A stretch of DNA of 15,003 bases from contig CALEII010000055.1 in the NCBI GenBank assembly GCA_937876205.1, positions 1 to 15,003 on the forward strand. Direction: 5' to 3'. The translations under genes and the position numbers were made by a program. The stretch comes from an uncultured Clostridia bacterium (GTDB lineage: Bacteria; Bacillota; Clostridia; Oscillospirales; Acutalibacteraceae). Position 1 is the stretch's first letter; every line of letters starts with the position of its first letter. The notes beneath the pieces were generated by a model, which worked only from the letters and a program-made list of their open reading frames with translations, did no database searches and was not told the origin of the DNA. This document shows positions 1-7,680 of the stretch, in pieces.

Positions 1-190
1 CCACAGCACAGTTGAATGTAATTGCCACTTTCTTTTCAGCAGTCTCAACATTGTATATAGGGATCATCCTTGCCTCACCCGATACCGCATCAGACAGAGT
101 GTGTGCTGTCATAAATATCCCGAAAACAACCAGAAGTATAACAGCCATCGTAATTATAACCGACTTTAATTTAACAGATAAAAGCTTCAT
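1..190 (-). CDS. polysaccharide deacetylase family protein, PdaB-like, 5' part only
   Basis: This is the N-terminal 63 residues of a minus-strand gene that leaves the window at its left edge; I found it by translating the reverse strand. It begins at an ATG (188-190) preceded by a GAGGTG ribosome binding site about 7 bases upstream. Residues 10-29 form one hydrophobic membrane anchor or signal. Residues 44-63 read IPIYNVETAEKKVAITFNCA, which matches the start of the NodB fold in sporulation-type deacetylases (PdaB/YlxY: a short IY..xT.xK.VA.TFD segment right after a single anchor). In the family, proteins of this kind act outside the membrane on peptidoglycan or other glycans. The usual TFD motif is TFN here (N60). 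A possible SigE-like -10 lies upstream. The family call rests on a short segment, so other NodB-fold proteins remain possible. Confidence 0.7.
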   Translation of the reverse strand, partial: MKLLSVKLKSVIITMAVILLVVFGIFMTAHTLSDAVSGEARMIPIYNVETAEKKVAITFNCAV

Positions 191-225
191 ATAAACACCT
201 CAGTAATTTATATGAGATATTTATG

Positions 226-253
226 ATTGTATGAAAAAGCAGGGTTGTGATAC
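226..253 (-). promoter_or_regulatory. possible sporulation SigE-type promoter of the deacetylase gene
   Basis: On the minus strand, CATACAAT (233 down to 226) matches the SigE -10 consensus CATACANT. A weaker GTATC (253 down to 249) lies 15 bases upstream as a poor -35 candidate. The inferred start of transcription would give a leader of about 30 bases containing the GAGGTG site. Bacillus pdaB is known to be transcribed by SigE, which agrees, but an 8-base match in AT-rich DNA can arise by chance. Confidence 0.3.
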
Positions 254-286
254 TGTGATGATTTGTATTTACATAAAAATCATCGG

Positions 287-315
287 TTGAATAATAAATA
301 TTTTTATGTTAAAAT
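287..315 (+). promoter_or_regulatory. SigA-type promoter of the helicase gene
   Basis: TTGAAT (287-292) and TAAAAT (310-315) are separated by exactly 17 bases, a good vegetative promoter. It overlaps the upstream ATG at 306, so translation cannot begin there. This supports the start at 345. The promoter lacks the TGCAC palindrome found at five other promoters in the window. Confidence 0.6.
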
Positions 316-344
316 GGATTTATCTTACATCAGGAGTGGATGAT

Positions 345-2969
345 ATGAAAGATTTCAGTAAAATCAGATTTAAGTGGACTTTTCGTGATTATCAAAAGGC
401 TGTGCTTGACAATTCACAGAAGCATCTGAAAGACAAAAGAATTCATATTGTGGCTGCTCCCGGCAGCGGCAAGACTATTCTCGGTCTTGAGCTTGTGCGC
501 CGACAGAATGCTCCTGCTCTTGTTTTGTCACCCTCTGTCACAATCCGTCAGCAGTGGGGTGAGAGATTTATTGAAGCTTATCTTCCCGAAAGTGAAAATC
601 CCGATGAATACATATCCTATTCTCTGAATAAACCGTCTCTGATAACTTCAATCACATATCAGGCACTTCATGCTGCATTTACAAAATCAGTAGTTGAAGC
701 CGAAGACGGTGACGATGCTTTTGAAACTGAGGAAGTTCAGGACTACAGCAATTTTGATATCTTTGCCGAAATAAAAAAGGCAGGGATAAAAACAATCTGC
801 CTTGATGAAGCGCATCATCTTAAAAGTGAATGGCAGAAGGTGCTTGAAAAATTTGTTTCTGCACTCGGAAATGAAGTCACAATCATTGCCCTGACGGCAA
901 CTCCACCCTATGACAGCACGCCTGCCGAATGGAACAGGTATCATACACTTTGCGGTGATATTGACGAGGAAATCTTTGTTCCTCAGCTTGTTGTTCAGAA
1001 AACGCTCTGTCCCCATCAGGATTACATATATTTCAGCTATCCCACAGCCGATGAAGCAAAACTGCTTACAGATTACAAAGCAAAGGCAAAAGCAGTAAGT
1101 GAAAAAATCATTGCAGAGGGACTTCCCGCAAGGGCTTTGCAGATGTCGGGAGTTTCGGGTAATGAAGAATTGCTTTATGACAATATCGATGGGTTCAGGT
1201 CTCTTGTATGTGTTGCAAAAAAATGCAATGCAACCATTTCGCAGAGCCTTGAAGAAAAAGTTAATGAGGGCAGAAATGCACCCGTTTATTCAATAAAAGA
1301 AGCAGAAAAAGCATTTCAGTTCATCATTGACAAGCCCGATATTTTTACTGAAGAAATCAGTGAAAAGCTGAAAAGTATACTTTCATCAGATGCTCTTCTT
1401 GAAAAAAGAAAAGTCTGTCTTGTGTCAAATGAAAAAATCAATAAAATGCTTGTATCTTCTGTTGGTAAACTCGGAAGCATTAACAGAATTGTCAAGAGTG
1501 AGTATGAAAATCTCGGTGACGGACTCCGTATGCTGATTCTCACGGACTACATCAGAAAAGATATGATGAAAATTGTGGGCACCGAAGAAGAAATTCATCA
1601 GCTGGGCACCGTTCCTGTTTTTGAATCACTCCGAAGAAGCAATCCTGACGGAAAAATTGCCGTTCTTTCGGGTACCCTTGTGATTCTGCCCGATTCTGCA
1701 GTTGAACCTGTTCAGGAAATTGCATATAACGAGGGTGTGCCCTGCAGAATAAAGAAAATTGAAAACACAAATCATACTGAGATAATTTTCTCAGGTTCAA
1801 ACAAGAATAAAGTCAGCATTATTACAAAGGCTTTTCAGACAGGTGTCATAAATGTGCTTATCGGTACGAAATCTCTCTTGGGTGAGGGCTGGGATTCACC
1901 AAACATCAATTCGCTCATTCTTGCAAGCTTTGTGGGAAGCTTTATGCTTTCAAATCAGATGCGTGGCAGAGCGATAAGAATTGATAAGAAAAATCCTGAA
2001 AAGGTATCGAATATCTGGCATCTTGTGACCGTTGAGCCTGAGTCAGACGATGAAATTATAAGTGATGATTTTGAAACAATGAAGCGCCGTTTTGCCTGTT
2101 TTCAGGCACCTGCTTATAACAGCGATGTCATTGAAAGCGGAACAGACAGAATTGATATTCTTGAGCCACCCTTTGACAGTCAGGGGCTTGAAAACATAAA
2201 CAGCCGTATGCTTTCACTTGCAAAAGAAAGAAATGTTATGGCAGGCAGATGGACAGGTGCAGTCAAAGGTAAAGCAAGACCTGAAATTGTTGAAGTGAGT
2301 GAAGTTCCTGCAGAGGTTCAGCCTGCAAAGGCAGTTCATAAGAATAAGATTTATGCAATTATTCTTGCCGTGCTGATTGTTCTTGCAATAGTTATCATCG
2401 CAACATCGGGATTTTTCGGCGGTCTTATCGGATTTATCATTGCAGTGGTCTGTTCCGTATTGCTTATAAAAACATCATCGGTTGTGATGAAAAATTCATC
2501 ACCCGAAAAAACTGTAAGCAATATTTCTTCCGCAATTCTCAGAACGCTCAAAGAAATCGGTGAAATAGACAGCCGAGGAGCAAGAATTGTTGTTGAAAAA
2601 TCAGCAAAGAAAAATATAATAAACTGTTCTCTTGAAAGGGCAACAGTCAGGGAAAAGAATGTTTTTGCCAAGGCGGTTTCAGAGCTTCTTTCACCCATTG
2701 ATGACCCCAGATATATTCTTATCGGCACAAAAGGTTTTTCAAAGCTTGCAACAAAGAACTATGTGCAGAGCTATGCCTGTCCTTCGGTTCTCGGTGCAAA
2801 CAAAGAAACAGCAGCAGTTCTTGCAAAGAATCTTAAATCTGCAGGCGGTAAATTCGAGCTTATTTTTACAAGAAATGAAATGGGCAGAAAAGAGCTTTTT
2901 AAGTGCCGAAAATATTCTTATATCAACGCAAACGGAAAAATGATAAAGAATAAAAAGATAATCAAATAA
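345..2969 (+). CDS. DEAD/DEAH-box SF2 helicase with C-terminal membrane hairpin
   Basis: An 874-residue superfamily 2 helicase or translocase. Visible motifs: FRDYQ (13-17), Walker A AAPGSGKT (37-44), Walker B DEAH (154-157), TATPP (184-188), then in the second RecA-like domain IGTKSLLGEGWDS (506-518) and motif VI QMRGRAIR (538-545). Both halves of the ATPase therefore look complete, with a long insertion of about 240 residues between them. Residues 669-710 are strongly hydrophobic with a glycine-rich turn, reading as two closely spaced membrane helices, followed by a soluble tail of about 160 residues. I chose the ATG at 345 because AGGAGTGG sits at 332-339 and the upstream in-frame ATG at 306 overlaps the promoter. 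No terminator is visible after the stop; the next promoter starts five bases later. Its role is unknown; a nucleic-acid translocase tethered to the membrane is inferred from sequence. Confidence 0.88.
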   Translation: MKDFSKIRFKWTFRDYQKAVLDNSQKHLKDKRIHIVAAPGSGKTILGLELVRRQNAPALVLSPSVTIRQQWGERFIEAYLPESENPDEYISYSLNKPSLITSITYQALHAAFTKSVVEAEDGDDAFETEEVQDYSNFDIFAEIKKAGIKTICLDEAHHLKSEWQKVLEKFVSALGNEVTIIALTATPPYDSTPAEWNRYHTLCGDIDEEIFVPQLVVQKTLCPHQDYIYFSYPTADEAKLLTDYKAKAKAVSEKIIAEGLPARALQMSGVSGNEELLYDNIDGFRSLVCVAKKCNATISQSLEEKVNEGRNAPVYSIKEAEKAFQFIIDKPDIFTEEISEKLKSILSSDALLEKRKVCLVSNEKINKMLVSSVGKLGSINRIVKSEYENLGDGLRMLILTDYIRKDMMKIVGTEEEIHQLGTVPVFESLRRSNPDGKIAVLSGTLVILPDSAVEPVQEIAYNEGVPCRIKKIENTNHTEIIFSGSNKNKVSIITKAFQTGVINVLIGTKSLLGEGWDSPNINSLILASFVGSFMLSNQMRGRAIRIDKKNPEKVSNIWHLVTVEPESDDEIISDDFETMKRRFACFQAPAYNSDVIESGTDRIDILEPPFDSQGLENINSRMLSLAKERNVMAGRWTGAVKGKARPEIVEVSEVPAEVQPAKAVHKNKIYAIILAVLIVLAIVIIATSGFFGGLIGFIIAVVCSVLLIKTSSVVMKNSSPEKTVSNISSAILRTLKEIGEIDSRGARIVVEKSAKKNIINCSLERATVREKNVFAKAVSELLSPIDDPRYILIGTKGFSKLATKNYVQSYACPSVLGANKETAAVLAKNLKSAGGKFELIFTRNEMGRKELFKCRKYSYINANGKMIKNKKIIK

Positions 2970-2973
2970 AAAT

Positions 2974-3017
2974 TGCACTAAAGAACAATATGAATTATTC
3001 TTCTGACAGGTTAAAAT
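2974..3017 (+). promoter_or_regulatory. promoter with TGCAC palindrome, copy A (small CxxC protein)
   Basis: TGCACTAAAGAACA (2974-2987) followed by ATATGAA is the most diverged copy of the shared palindrome, with A in place of T in the right half-site. TAAAAT at 3012-3017 lies 38 bases from the motif start (TTAAAA lies at 37). It starts five bases after the helicase stop codon. A CTGACA at 3003-3008 with TATTTA at 3025 is an alternative core promoter. Confidence 0.5.
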
Positions 3018-3057
3018 ATGATAGTATTTATATTTTAATAAAGCAGAGGATAAATAT

Positions 3058-3399
3058 ATGTTGAAGTCTGTAACAAAAAAGTTTCTTGATAAGTCAACAA
3101 AAACACATTTTGAATTTGAATTCTTTTGTGATTGTTGCGGAAAAACAATACCAACACCTGTGTTAGAATTTATCAACGGTTTTGCAGACGAAAAATATAT
3201 CACGGATGAGCAAAGACAAGCAAGAGATATTCTGTATTCATTTGAGCACAATAATGCATACGAAAGAGCAAATATTGAGGCAAGATTTGAACTTGACAGA
3301 TGTGCAAAATGCGGTGATATGGTTTGCTTCGATTGTTCTTTTTTTGCTGATGATAACGGACTGGTTCTTTGCAGAAAATGTATAAATGACAAAAACTGA
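3058..3399 (+). CDS. small protein with four CxxC pairs (probable zinc-binding)
   Basis: A 113-residue protein with no signal peptide or membrane segment. Eight cysteines form four CxxC pairs: C24/C27, C82/C85, C90/C93 and C105/C108. The last three are closely packed (RCAKCGDMVCFDC, then LCRKC), as in treble-clef, RING- or FYVE-like cross-brace zinc folds. Between the first pair and the rest lies a charged, probably helical region containing AYERANIEA. The ATG at 3058 is preceded by AGAGGA (3045-3050) at a normal distance. The gene carries the shared TGCAC promoter and ends just before a bidirectional terminator. I do not recognise a named family. Zinc binding is a safe inference from the cysteine pattern; a role as an adaptor or nucleic-acid-binding protein is only a guess. 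Confidence 0.8.
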   Translation: MLKSVTKKFLDKSTKTHFEFEFFCDCCGKTIPTPVLEFINGFADEKYITDEQRQARDILYSFEHNNAYERANIEARFELDRCAKCGDMVCFDCSFFADDNGLVLCRKCINDKN

Positions 3400-3404
3400 T
3401 ACAT

Positions 3405-3439
3405 AAAAAACATCCCGAAAAATCGGGATGTTTTTTTTT
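3405..3439. terminator. bidirectional intrinsic terminator
   Basis: Perfect 8-base stem CATCCCGA (3411-3418) and TCGGGATG (3423-3430) with an AAAA loop. It is preceded by six A and followed by nine T, so it works in both directions. It separates the converging CxxC protein gene and the minus-strand lipoprotein gene. Confidence 0.93.
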
Positions 3440-3449
3440 ACATTATGCT

Positions 3450-4583
3450 TTAAAATTCAGAGAGGATTACAGAACCGTCTTCACCGCTGATTGTAACTGT
3501 GTAGTTTTTTGTAACACCTTGTGCATCCTTGTATGATATTCCGTAAGCGGGTGAATCACCGTAAAATGTGAGTGTAACTTCAAGAGGTTTTTCTTCTGTT
3601 AAAGTATCGAGATTATAAAGCGATTCCGTATCAAAAGTTGCTTTACCGTTTTCATCAACATCCTTGATTGAAAGAGAAAGAAAACTGAAATCCGTGACTG
3701 TACCTTCTGCTATAAACAGAATTGTGGTTGAATATTCGGACTCGTCAACCTTGAAAACCGCATATTCGTCAAAAGCTTCTGCATCCTCCGCAAACATTGC
3801 AACAACCCTTGAAGCCTTTGTTTCTGTTGTCTGCTCTTCCTGTCTTTCAACAATGGTTGAGAAAGGTGTAAGGGCAGTCTGTGTCTTTTTTTCAATCAAC
3901 GCAGACTGCTTGTTGAAAAACTCATCTTCCGTGATATTCAGTTCTTCTGAAACAGCCTTGTCAAATTCACCTGTTGTGTTGTGATAATATCCGATTTCAT
4001 AAGAAGTTTTATCTTTTTCATATGTAAACCAATAATCATTGCAGACAAGCTCAGCACCGTTTTCAGTAAGAGCGTATGAACCGAAAATACTGTATGCTGC
4101 ACCTGCAGAGCCCTGATAGAACAGGTTTCCGTCATTCATAAGAAAATATGCACTTCTTGTCATACTTTCAAAAACAAAAGCAGGTTTTTCATTTTTTACG
4201 GTATAAAGGGCAAGAATTTCGCTGCCTTTGTTATCTTCATCAATAACGCCCACAATAAATTCAGGAATATTATCACCGCTGAGGTCTTTTACGGCATAGC
4301 CGATTACATCAAGAGCTTCGCTTTTGCCACGCTGATTTATTATTTCTGAAACACCGAGAGCACCGTCAAACTCTTTGTCGGTATTGTCAAAAAGTGAAAT
4401 GAAATCTGCTTTGATATCTTCGTAAATGTCAATGTAATCAATATTTGTATCGTTAATGACATTATTTGTGGTGGTTTCCTTTTCAGTGTGGTCATCAGTA
4501 TTCGGTTTTTCGGTATTGCAACCGCTGAAAACAGTGATAACAACTGCAATAATAAGAACTATTGAAAAAAATCTTGATTTCAT
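3450..4583 (-). CDS. secreted lipoprotein of unknown function
   Basis: A 377-residue protein beginning with a lipoprotein signal: basic start MKSR, hydrophobic core, then FSGC with the lipidated cysteine at C22. A Thr/Asn/Glu-rich linker (about 23-45) follows. The middle contains DLSGDNIPEFIVG, a short calcium-loop-like or beta-propeller-type segment seen in many Clostridia lipoproteins, followed by alternating beta-rich sequence. The last 100 residues (from about VVAMFAEDAEAF) look like a separate beta domain. I start the gene at 4583, not at the in-frame ATG at 4655: AAGGAGAG lies directly upstream of 4583, and the -10 elements lie between the two candidates. It is transcribed from shared-motif promoter B, away from the signalling operon. 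It is anchored on the outer face of the membrane; its ligand is unknown. Confidence 0.85.
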   Translation of the reverse strand: MKSRFFSIVLIIAVVITVFSGCNTEKPNTDDHTEKETTTNNVINDTNIDYIDIYEDIKADFISLFDNTDKEFDGALGVSEIINQRGKSEALDVIGYAVKDLSGDNIPEFIVGVIDEDNKGSEILALYTVKNEKPAFVFESMTRSAYFLMNDGNLFYQGSAGAAYSIFGSYALTENGAELVCNDYWFTYEKDKTSYEIGYYHNTTGEFDKAVSEELNITEDEFFNKQSALIEKKTQTALTPFSTIVERQEEQTTETKASRVVAMFAEDAEAFDEYAVFKVDESEYSTTILFIAEGTVTDFSFLSLSIKDVDENGKATFDTESLYNLDTLTEEKPLEVTLTFYGDSPAYGISYKDAQGVTKNYTVTISGEDGSVILSEF

Positions 4584-4614
4584 TCTGATTCTCTCCTTAT
4601 TATATAAATATTCA

Positions 4615-4662
4615 ATTATAGTATAACAGTAAATGTAAAATTTTTCATTGTACAAAAGTGCA
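4615..4662 (-). promoter_or_regulatory. promoter with TGCAC palindrome, copy B (minus-strand lipoprotein)
   Basis: On the minus strand, TGCACTTTTGTACA (4662 down to 4649) is followed by ATGAA. TATACT begins exactly 37 bases downstream (4625 down to 4620), and an overlapping TATAAT lies at 4620 down to 4615. This copy is the most symmetrical: TGCAC and GTACA flank four T with one mismatch between half-sites. There is no TTGACA-like -35. Confidence 0.7.
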
Positions 4663-4667
4663 GTTTT

Positions 4668-4702
4668 TTGTTGTAGATTTTTGTAACGTTTTATGTTATA
4701 TT
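4668..4702 (+). promoter_or_regulatory. weak candidate promoter of the signalling operon
   Basis: TTGTTG (4668-4673) with TATGTT (4692-4697), spacing 18, or alternatively TATATT (4697-4702). Neither is strong. The palindrome of copy B lies just upstream, so the two divergent promoters share a control region. The strong AGGGGGTG site at 4709-4716 sets the start of translation at 4722. Confidence 0.35.
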
Positions 4703-4721
4703 AAAAACAGGGGGTGACTGA

Positions 4722-6380
4722 ATGAGAAAAAATGAGAACAAGACACTTATAATAACATCCGTTATACTTCTTCTTTTTCTTGCATTGTTTTATGAAAGAC
4801 TGTATGAACAGTTTACAAATGCATTCTTAAGGTCTGCATTCAGCACCGTTACAAATATTTTTGAAATTGTTGCTGTTCTGCTGTGGTGTGTTTCAGTAAA
4901 AAACAGAATAATAAACAAGCAGATTTGTCGTTATCTTATTTATGTGGGCAGTCTTATGTGTTTCTGGCTTGTCATCCGTATGATAAAATGGTTCTTTGTC
5001 AGCCATTTTGACACCGTTGGACGATATCTGTGGTATTTTTATTACGTGCCGATGATACTCATACCTCTTTTCGGTGTTTTTATTGCATCATTTATCGGTA
5101 AAACCGAGAATTACAGATTACCGTGGCAATGGAAATTACTGTATATACCTGCAGTTATTCTTATCGGTCTTGTTATGACAAATGATATGCACCGTCTGGT
5201 GTTTGATTTCCCTAACGGAATCTATTATTTCAATAATGACTATACATATAGTTTTGTTTTCTATATTGTTATCAGTTGGTTTATGATTCTGGGTGCATAT
5301 TTTGTCATAACCATGATTATAAAATGCCGTGTGCCCGGCAGCCGTGCTTTTCAGAAAATGCCTGCGTTGGTTCTTGTATGTGCAACGGTTTTCTGGGTAG
5401 CGTATTATCTGGGCTTCAGGGGCTGTGACCTTGTTGCAATGGACTGCCTGATGATTATCTTACTTCTTGAAAGTTCTATTCAGAGCGGTCTTATACGCTC
5501 AAATCAGGGTTATAATGAACTGTTCAAAAAAACAACAATTGCCGTTCAGATTGCAGACAACGATTATAATCAGTGCTATATGTCTGAAAATGCGAAAACC
5601 TTTTCCAAAAGTGTTATGATAAAGGCTGCCCGTAATCCTGTTGATATCGGTAATGTAAGACTTTGCTGCAAAACAATTTCGGGGGGATATGTTCTCTGGC
5701 AGGAGGATATCGGTAAGATTAAAAAGCTGATGTCTGAACTGCGTGAAACTCAGGAACAGCTCAATGAAAATAATGAACTGCTTCGTGCTGAGAATGAGCT
5801 GAAAGAAAAGAAAGCCCGTATTGATGAAAAAAACAGACTTTATGACAGAATAACTCACGATGTTTCAGTTCAGTTGGAAAAAGCAGAAAATCTTCTTGCC
5901 GAAGCCGAGGATAATTCTGAAAAGTCAAAAGAAATACTCTCCGAACTCTGTGTTCTGAGTGCTTATATCAAACGAAGAGGCAATCTTCTGCTTCTGAGTG
6001 AAGACTATTATTTTGTACGCTCGAAGGAGCTTGAATATTGTCTTCGTGAATCCCTTGATAATATCAGTATTAACAATGTTTATGTTGCACTGGCAGGTAA
6101 TTGTGACTGTAAAATGTCTATTGAAAACGCAGTTCTTTTGTATGATCTTTTTGAAAAGACAACAGAGCTTCTTCTGCATGAAATGACGGCATATTTTGTG
6201 TATCTTAACTGTGACGAAAAGAAAATTGTTCTTCGTCTGCAGATTGGGTGCAAAACAGAAATCAATATCAATACACTTGCTGAAATATCTGCATATCAAT
6301 TTGTACGTAATATTTCGATTGATGAAGAAGATGTCACGGTTGATATTGAAGTGGACAGGAAGGTGATGACGGATGCTTGA
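4722..6380 (+). CDS. 7TM sensor protein with degenerate kinase-like C-terminus
   Basis: A 552-residue membrane protein, first gene of a three-gene signalling operon. Residues 1-255 hold seven or eight hydrophobic helices, and TNDMHRLVF (about 153-161) is characteristic of the histidine-kinase N-terminal 7TM domain (HisKA_7TM). A small PAS-like region (about 275-325, with IAVQIADNDYNQCY) follows, then a long coiled coil (about 330-375) ending in EKNRLYDRITHDV with H379. The C-terminal 170 residues resemble the dimerisation and ATPase region of a kinase in layout, but I see no N box (Asn), no DxG and no glycine-rich G box. It probably senses a signal and acts through the kinase encoded next. 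The C-terminus could instead be a dimerisation domain only. The stop codon overlaps the next start by eight bases, implying coupled translation. Confidence 0.8.
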   Translation: MRKNENKTLIITSVILLLFLALFYERLYEQFTNAFLRSAFSTVTNIFEIVAVLLWCVSVKNRIINKQICRYLIYVGSLMCFWLVIRMIKWFFVSHFDTVGRYLWYFYYVPMILIPLFGVFIASFIGKTENYRLPWQWKLLYIPAVILIGLVMTNDMHRLVFDFPNGIYYFNNDYTYSFVFYIVISWFMILGAYFVITMIIKCRVPGSRAFQKMPALVLVCATVFWVAYYLGFRGCDLVAMDCLMIILLLESSIQSGLIRSNQGYNELFKKTTIAVQIADNDYNQCYMSENAKTFSKSVMIKAARNPVDIGNVRLCCKTISGGYVLWQEDIGKIKKLMSELRETQEQLNENNELLRAENELKEKKARIDEKNRLYDRITHDVSVQLEKAENLLAEAEDNSEKSKEILSELCVLSAYIKRRGNLLLLSEDYYFVRSKELEYCLRESLDNISINNVYVALAGNCDCKMSIENAVLLYDLFEKTTELLLHEMTAYFVYLNCDEKKIVLRLQIGCKTEININTLAEISAYQFVRNISIDEEDVTVDIEVDRKVMTDA

Positions 6381-7680
6381 CTTTTTTGAGATTTCATCGG
6401 GATTTCGTGTTGCTTTCCTTGCAGTGATATTTGCTGTTGTGTTTTTTTCCGTTTTTTTTCTGATAGAATTGTTAAGGACGGAAAAACAAACTTTTGCAAA
6501 AATATCCGTTGCCTTTTTCAGTATTCTTGACACTGTTATTCTCATTATTTATTCATCAGGAATGTCTTATTTCTTTTATTCCAATCCTTTGAATGAAAAA
6601 ACAAGAGAATTTATGAATATTCCGGTTGTTTTTATCAGCATACCCGTTATCCTGCTTTTTGCTGAAATTGTTTATCTGGGAACCAGAGAACTTCATAACA
6701 GAAAACAGTCAATTACAAGCAATTCAATCAAAGAAAGCTTTGACAATCTTCCCACGGGGCTTTGTTTTTCCCTTCCTGACGGCAGAATTCAGCTTTTCAA
6801 TCACACTATGAGTGAATTGTGTTATACAATTACGGACGCTGAACTTCAGAATGCAGATTCATTCTGGAAAACACTCGCCAACGGATATGTCAGCAGAAAT
6901 GTGAAAAGACTCTCATCGGGCGAAAATCCTGAATTCAGACTGCCTGACGGAAGTATATGGTTGTTCAGAAAAAATAAGCTCGACGATGAAAAAATTCAGA
7001 TTACAGCCACCGATATTACACAGTTTCACAATCTTACCCAAAGGCTCAGGGAAAAGAATATCGTTCTGACAGATATGAACGAACGGCTTCGTAAATACGG
7101 TGAAAATGCAGATGAACTGACCCGTTCAAGAGAACGCCTTGAAACAAAAGAGAGGATACATAACAGTCTGGGGCAGGCTTTGCTTGCAACAAGACACAGT
7201 CTTAAAAATGAAAACGGTGACCTGTCTTCTGTTATGGAGCTGTGGAAAAGAAATATTTCCGTTCTTAAAACAGGTGCAACAAATAATGATGAGGAATATA
7301 CGCTCAATACTTTGTTTGATGCAGCCTTTTCGGCAGGAATAACCATTGACCTGAGCGGAGAATTGCCCGATAATAATGAAATAAGAAAACTGTTTGTTAT
7401 TGCCGCTACAGAAGCTCTTACAAATGCTGTCCGTCATGCAAAAGCAAAAACTCTTTATATCGGTTTCAGCCATTGTGCAGATAATTATTCCGTAAGATTT
7501 ACCAATGACGGCACACCTCCTGAGAAAGAAATATCAGAAGGCGGCGGAATGGGAAATCTCCGTAAACGTGTTGAAAGAATGAACGGACAAATGCGGGTCA
7601 TATCAAAACCGAGGTATGCACTCGAAATTACTATTGATGCAAAGGCAGATGATTCAGATGTTGAATGTACTTATAGTTGA
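6373..7680 (+). CDS. membrane sensor histidine kinase, NarX/DesK type
   Basis: A 435-residue kinase. Three membrane helices (about 10-34, 44-67, 83-102) lead to a PAS-like domain (about 120-220, NLPTGLCFSLPDGRIQLFN ... ITATDITQF) and a coiled coil. The HisKA_3 phosphoacceptor is H263 in ERIHNSLGQALL. The ATPase domain is complete: N box EALTNAVRHA with N351 and H355, NDG at 378-380, and GGGMGNL at 390-396. This class of kinase normally pairs with NarL/LuxR-type regulators, and exactly such a gene follows. It starts inside the end of the upstream sensor gene (8-base overlap; AGGAAGGTGA upstream) and overlaps the regulator by 23 bases. It is therefore the likely catalytic partner of the inactive-looking 7TM protein. 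The signal is unknown. Confidence 0.92.
   Translation: MLDFFEISSGFRVAFLAVIFAVVFFSVFFLIELLRTEKQTFAKISVAFFSILDTVILIIYSSGMSYFFYSNPLNEKTREFMNIPVVFISIPVILLFAEIVYLGTRELHNRKQSITSNSIKESFDNLPTGLCFSLPDGRIQLFNHTMSELCYTITDAELQNADSFWKTLANGYVSRNVKRLSSGENPEFRLPDGSIWLFRKNKLDDEKIQITATDITQFHNLTQRLREKNIVLTDMNERLRKYGENADELTRSRERLETKERIHNSLGQALLATRHSLKNENGDLSSVMELWKRNISVLKTGATNNDEEYTLNTLFDAAFSAGITIDLSGELPDNNEIRKLFVIAATEALTNAVRHAKAKTLYIGFSHCADNYSVRFTNDGTPPEKEISEGGGMGNLRKRVERMNGQMRVISKPRYALEITIDAKADDSDVECTYS

Noticed and set aside
306..344. Upstream start of the helicase gene
   Set aside because: The ATG at 306 overlaps the -10 box and lacks a ribosome binding site; 345 has AGGAGTGG.
2739..3413. Minus-strand open frame of 224 codons across the helicase end and the CxxC gene
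   Set aside because: It lies fully opposite two well-supported genes, has a Cys/Phe/Ser-rich shadow composition, no ribosome binding site that I could see and no domain.
4584..4655. Longer N-terminus for the minus-strand lipoprotein
   Set aside because: It would start upstream of the -10 box and bury the lipoprotein signal; 4583 has AAGGAGAG.
5925..6545. Minus-strand open frame of 206 codons opposite the two sensor genes
   Set aside because: Composition is that of a reverse shadow, and both overlapped genes have clear motifs and start signals.
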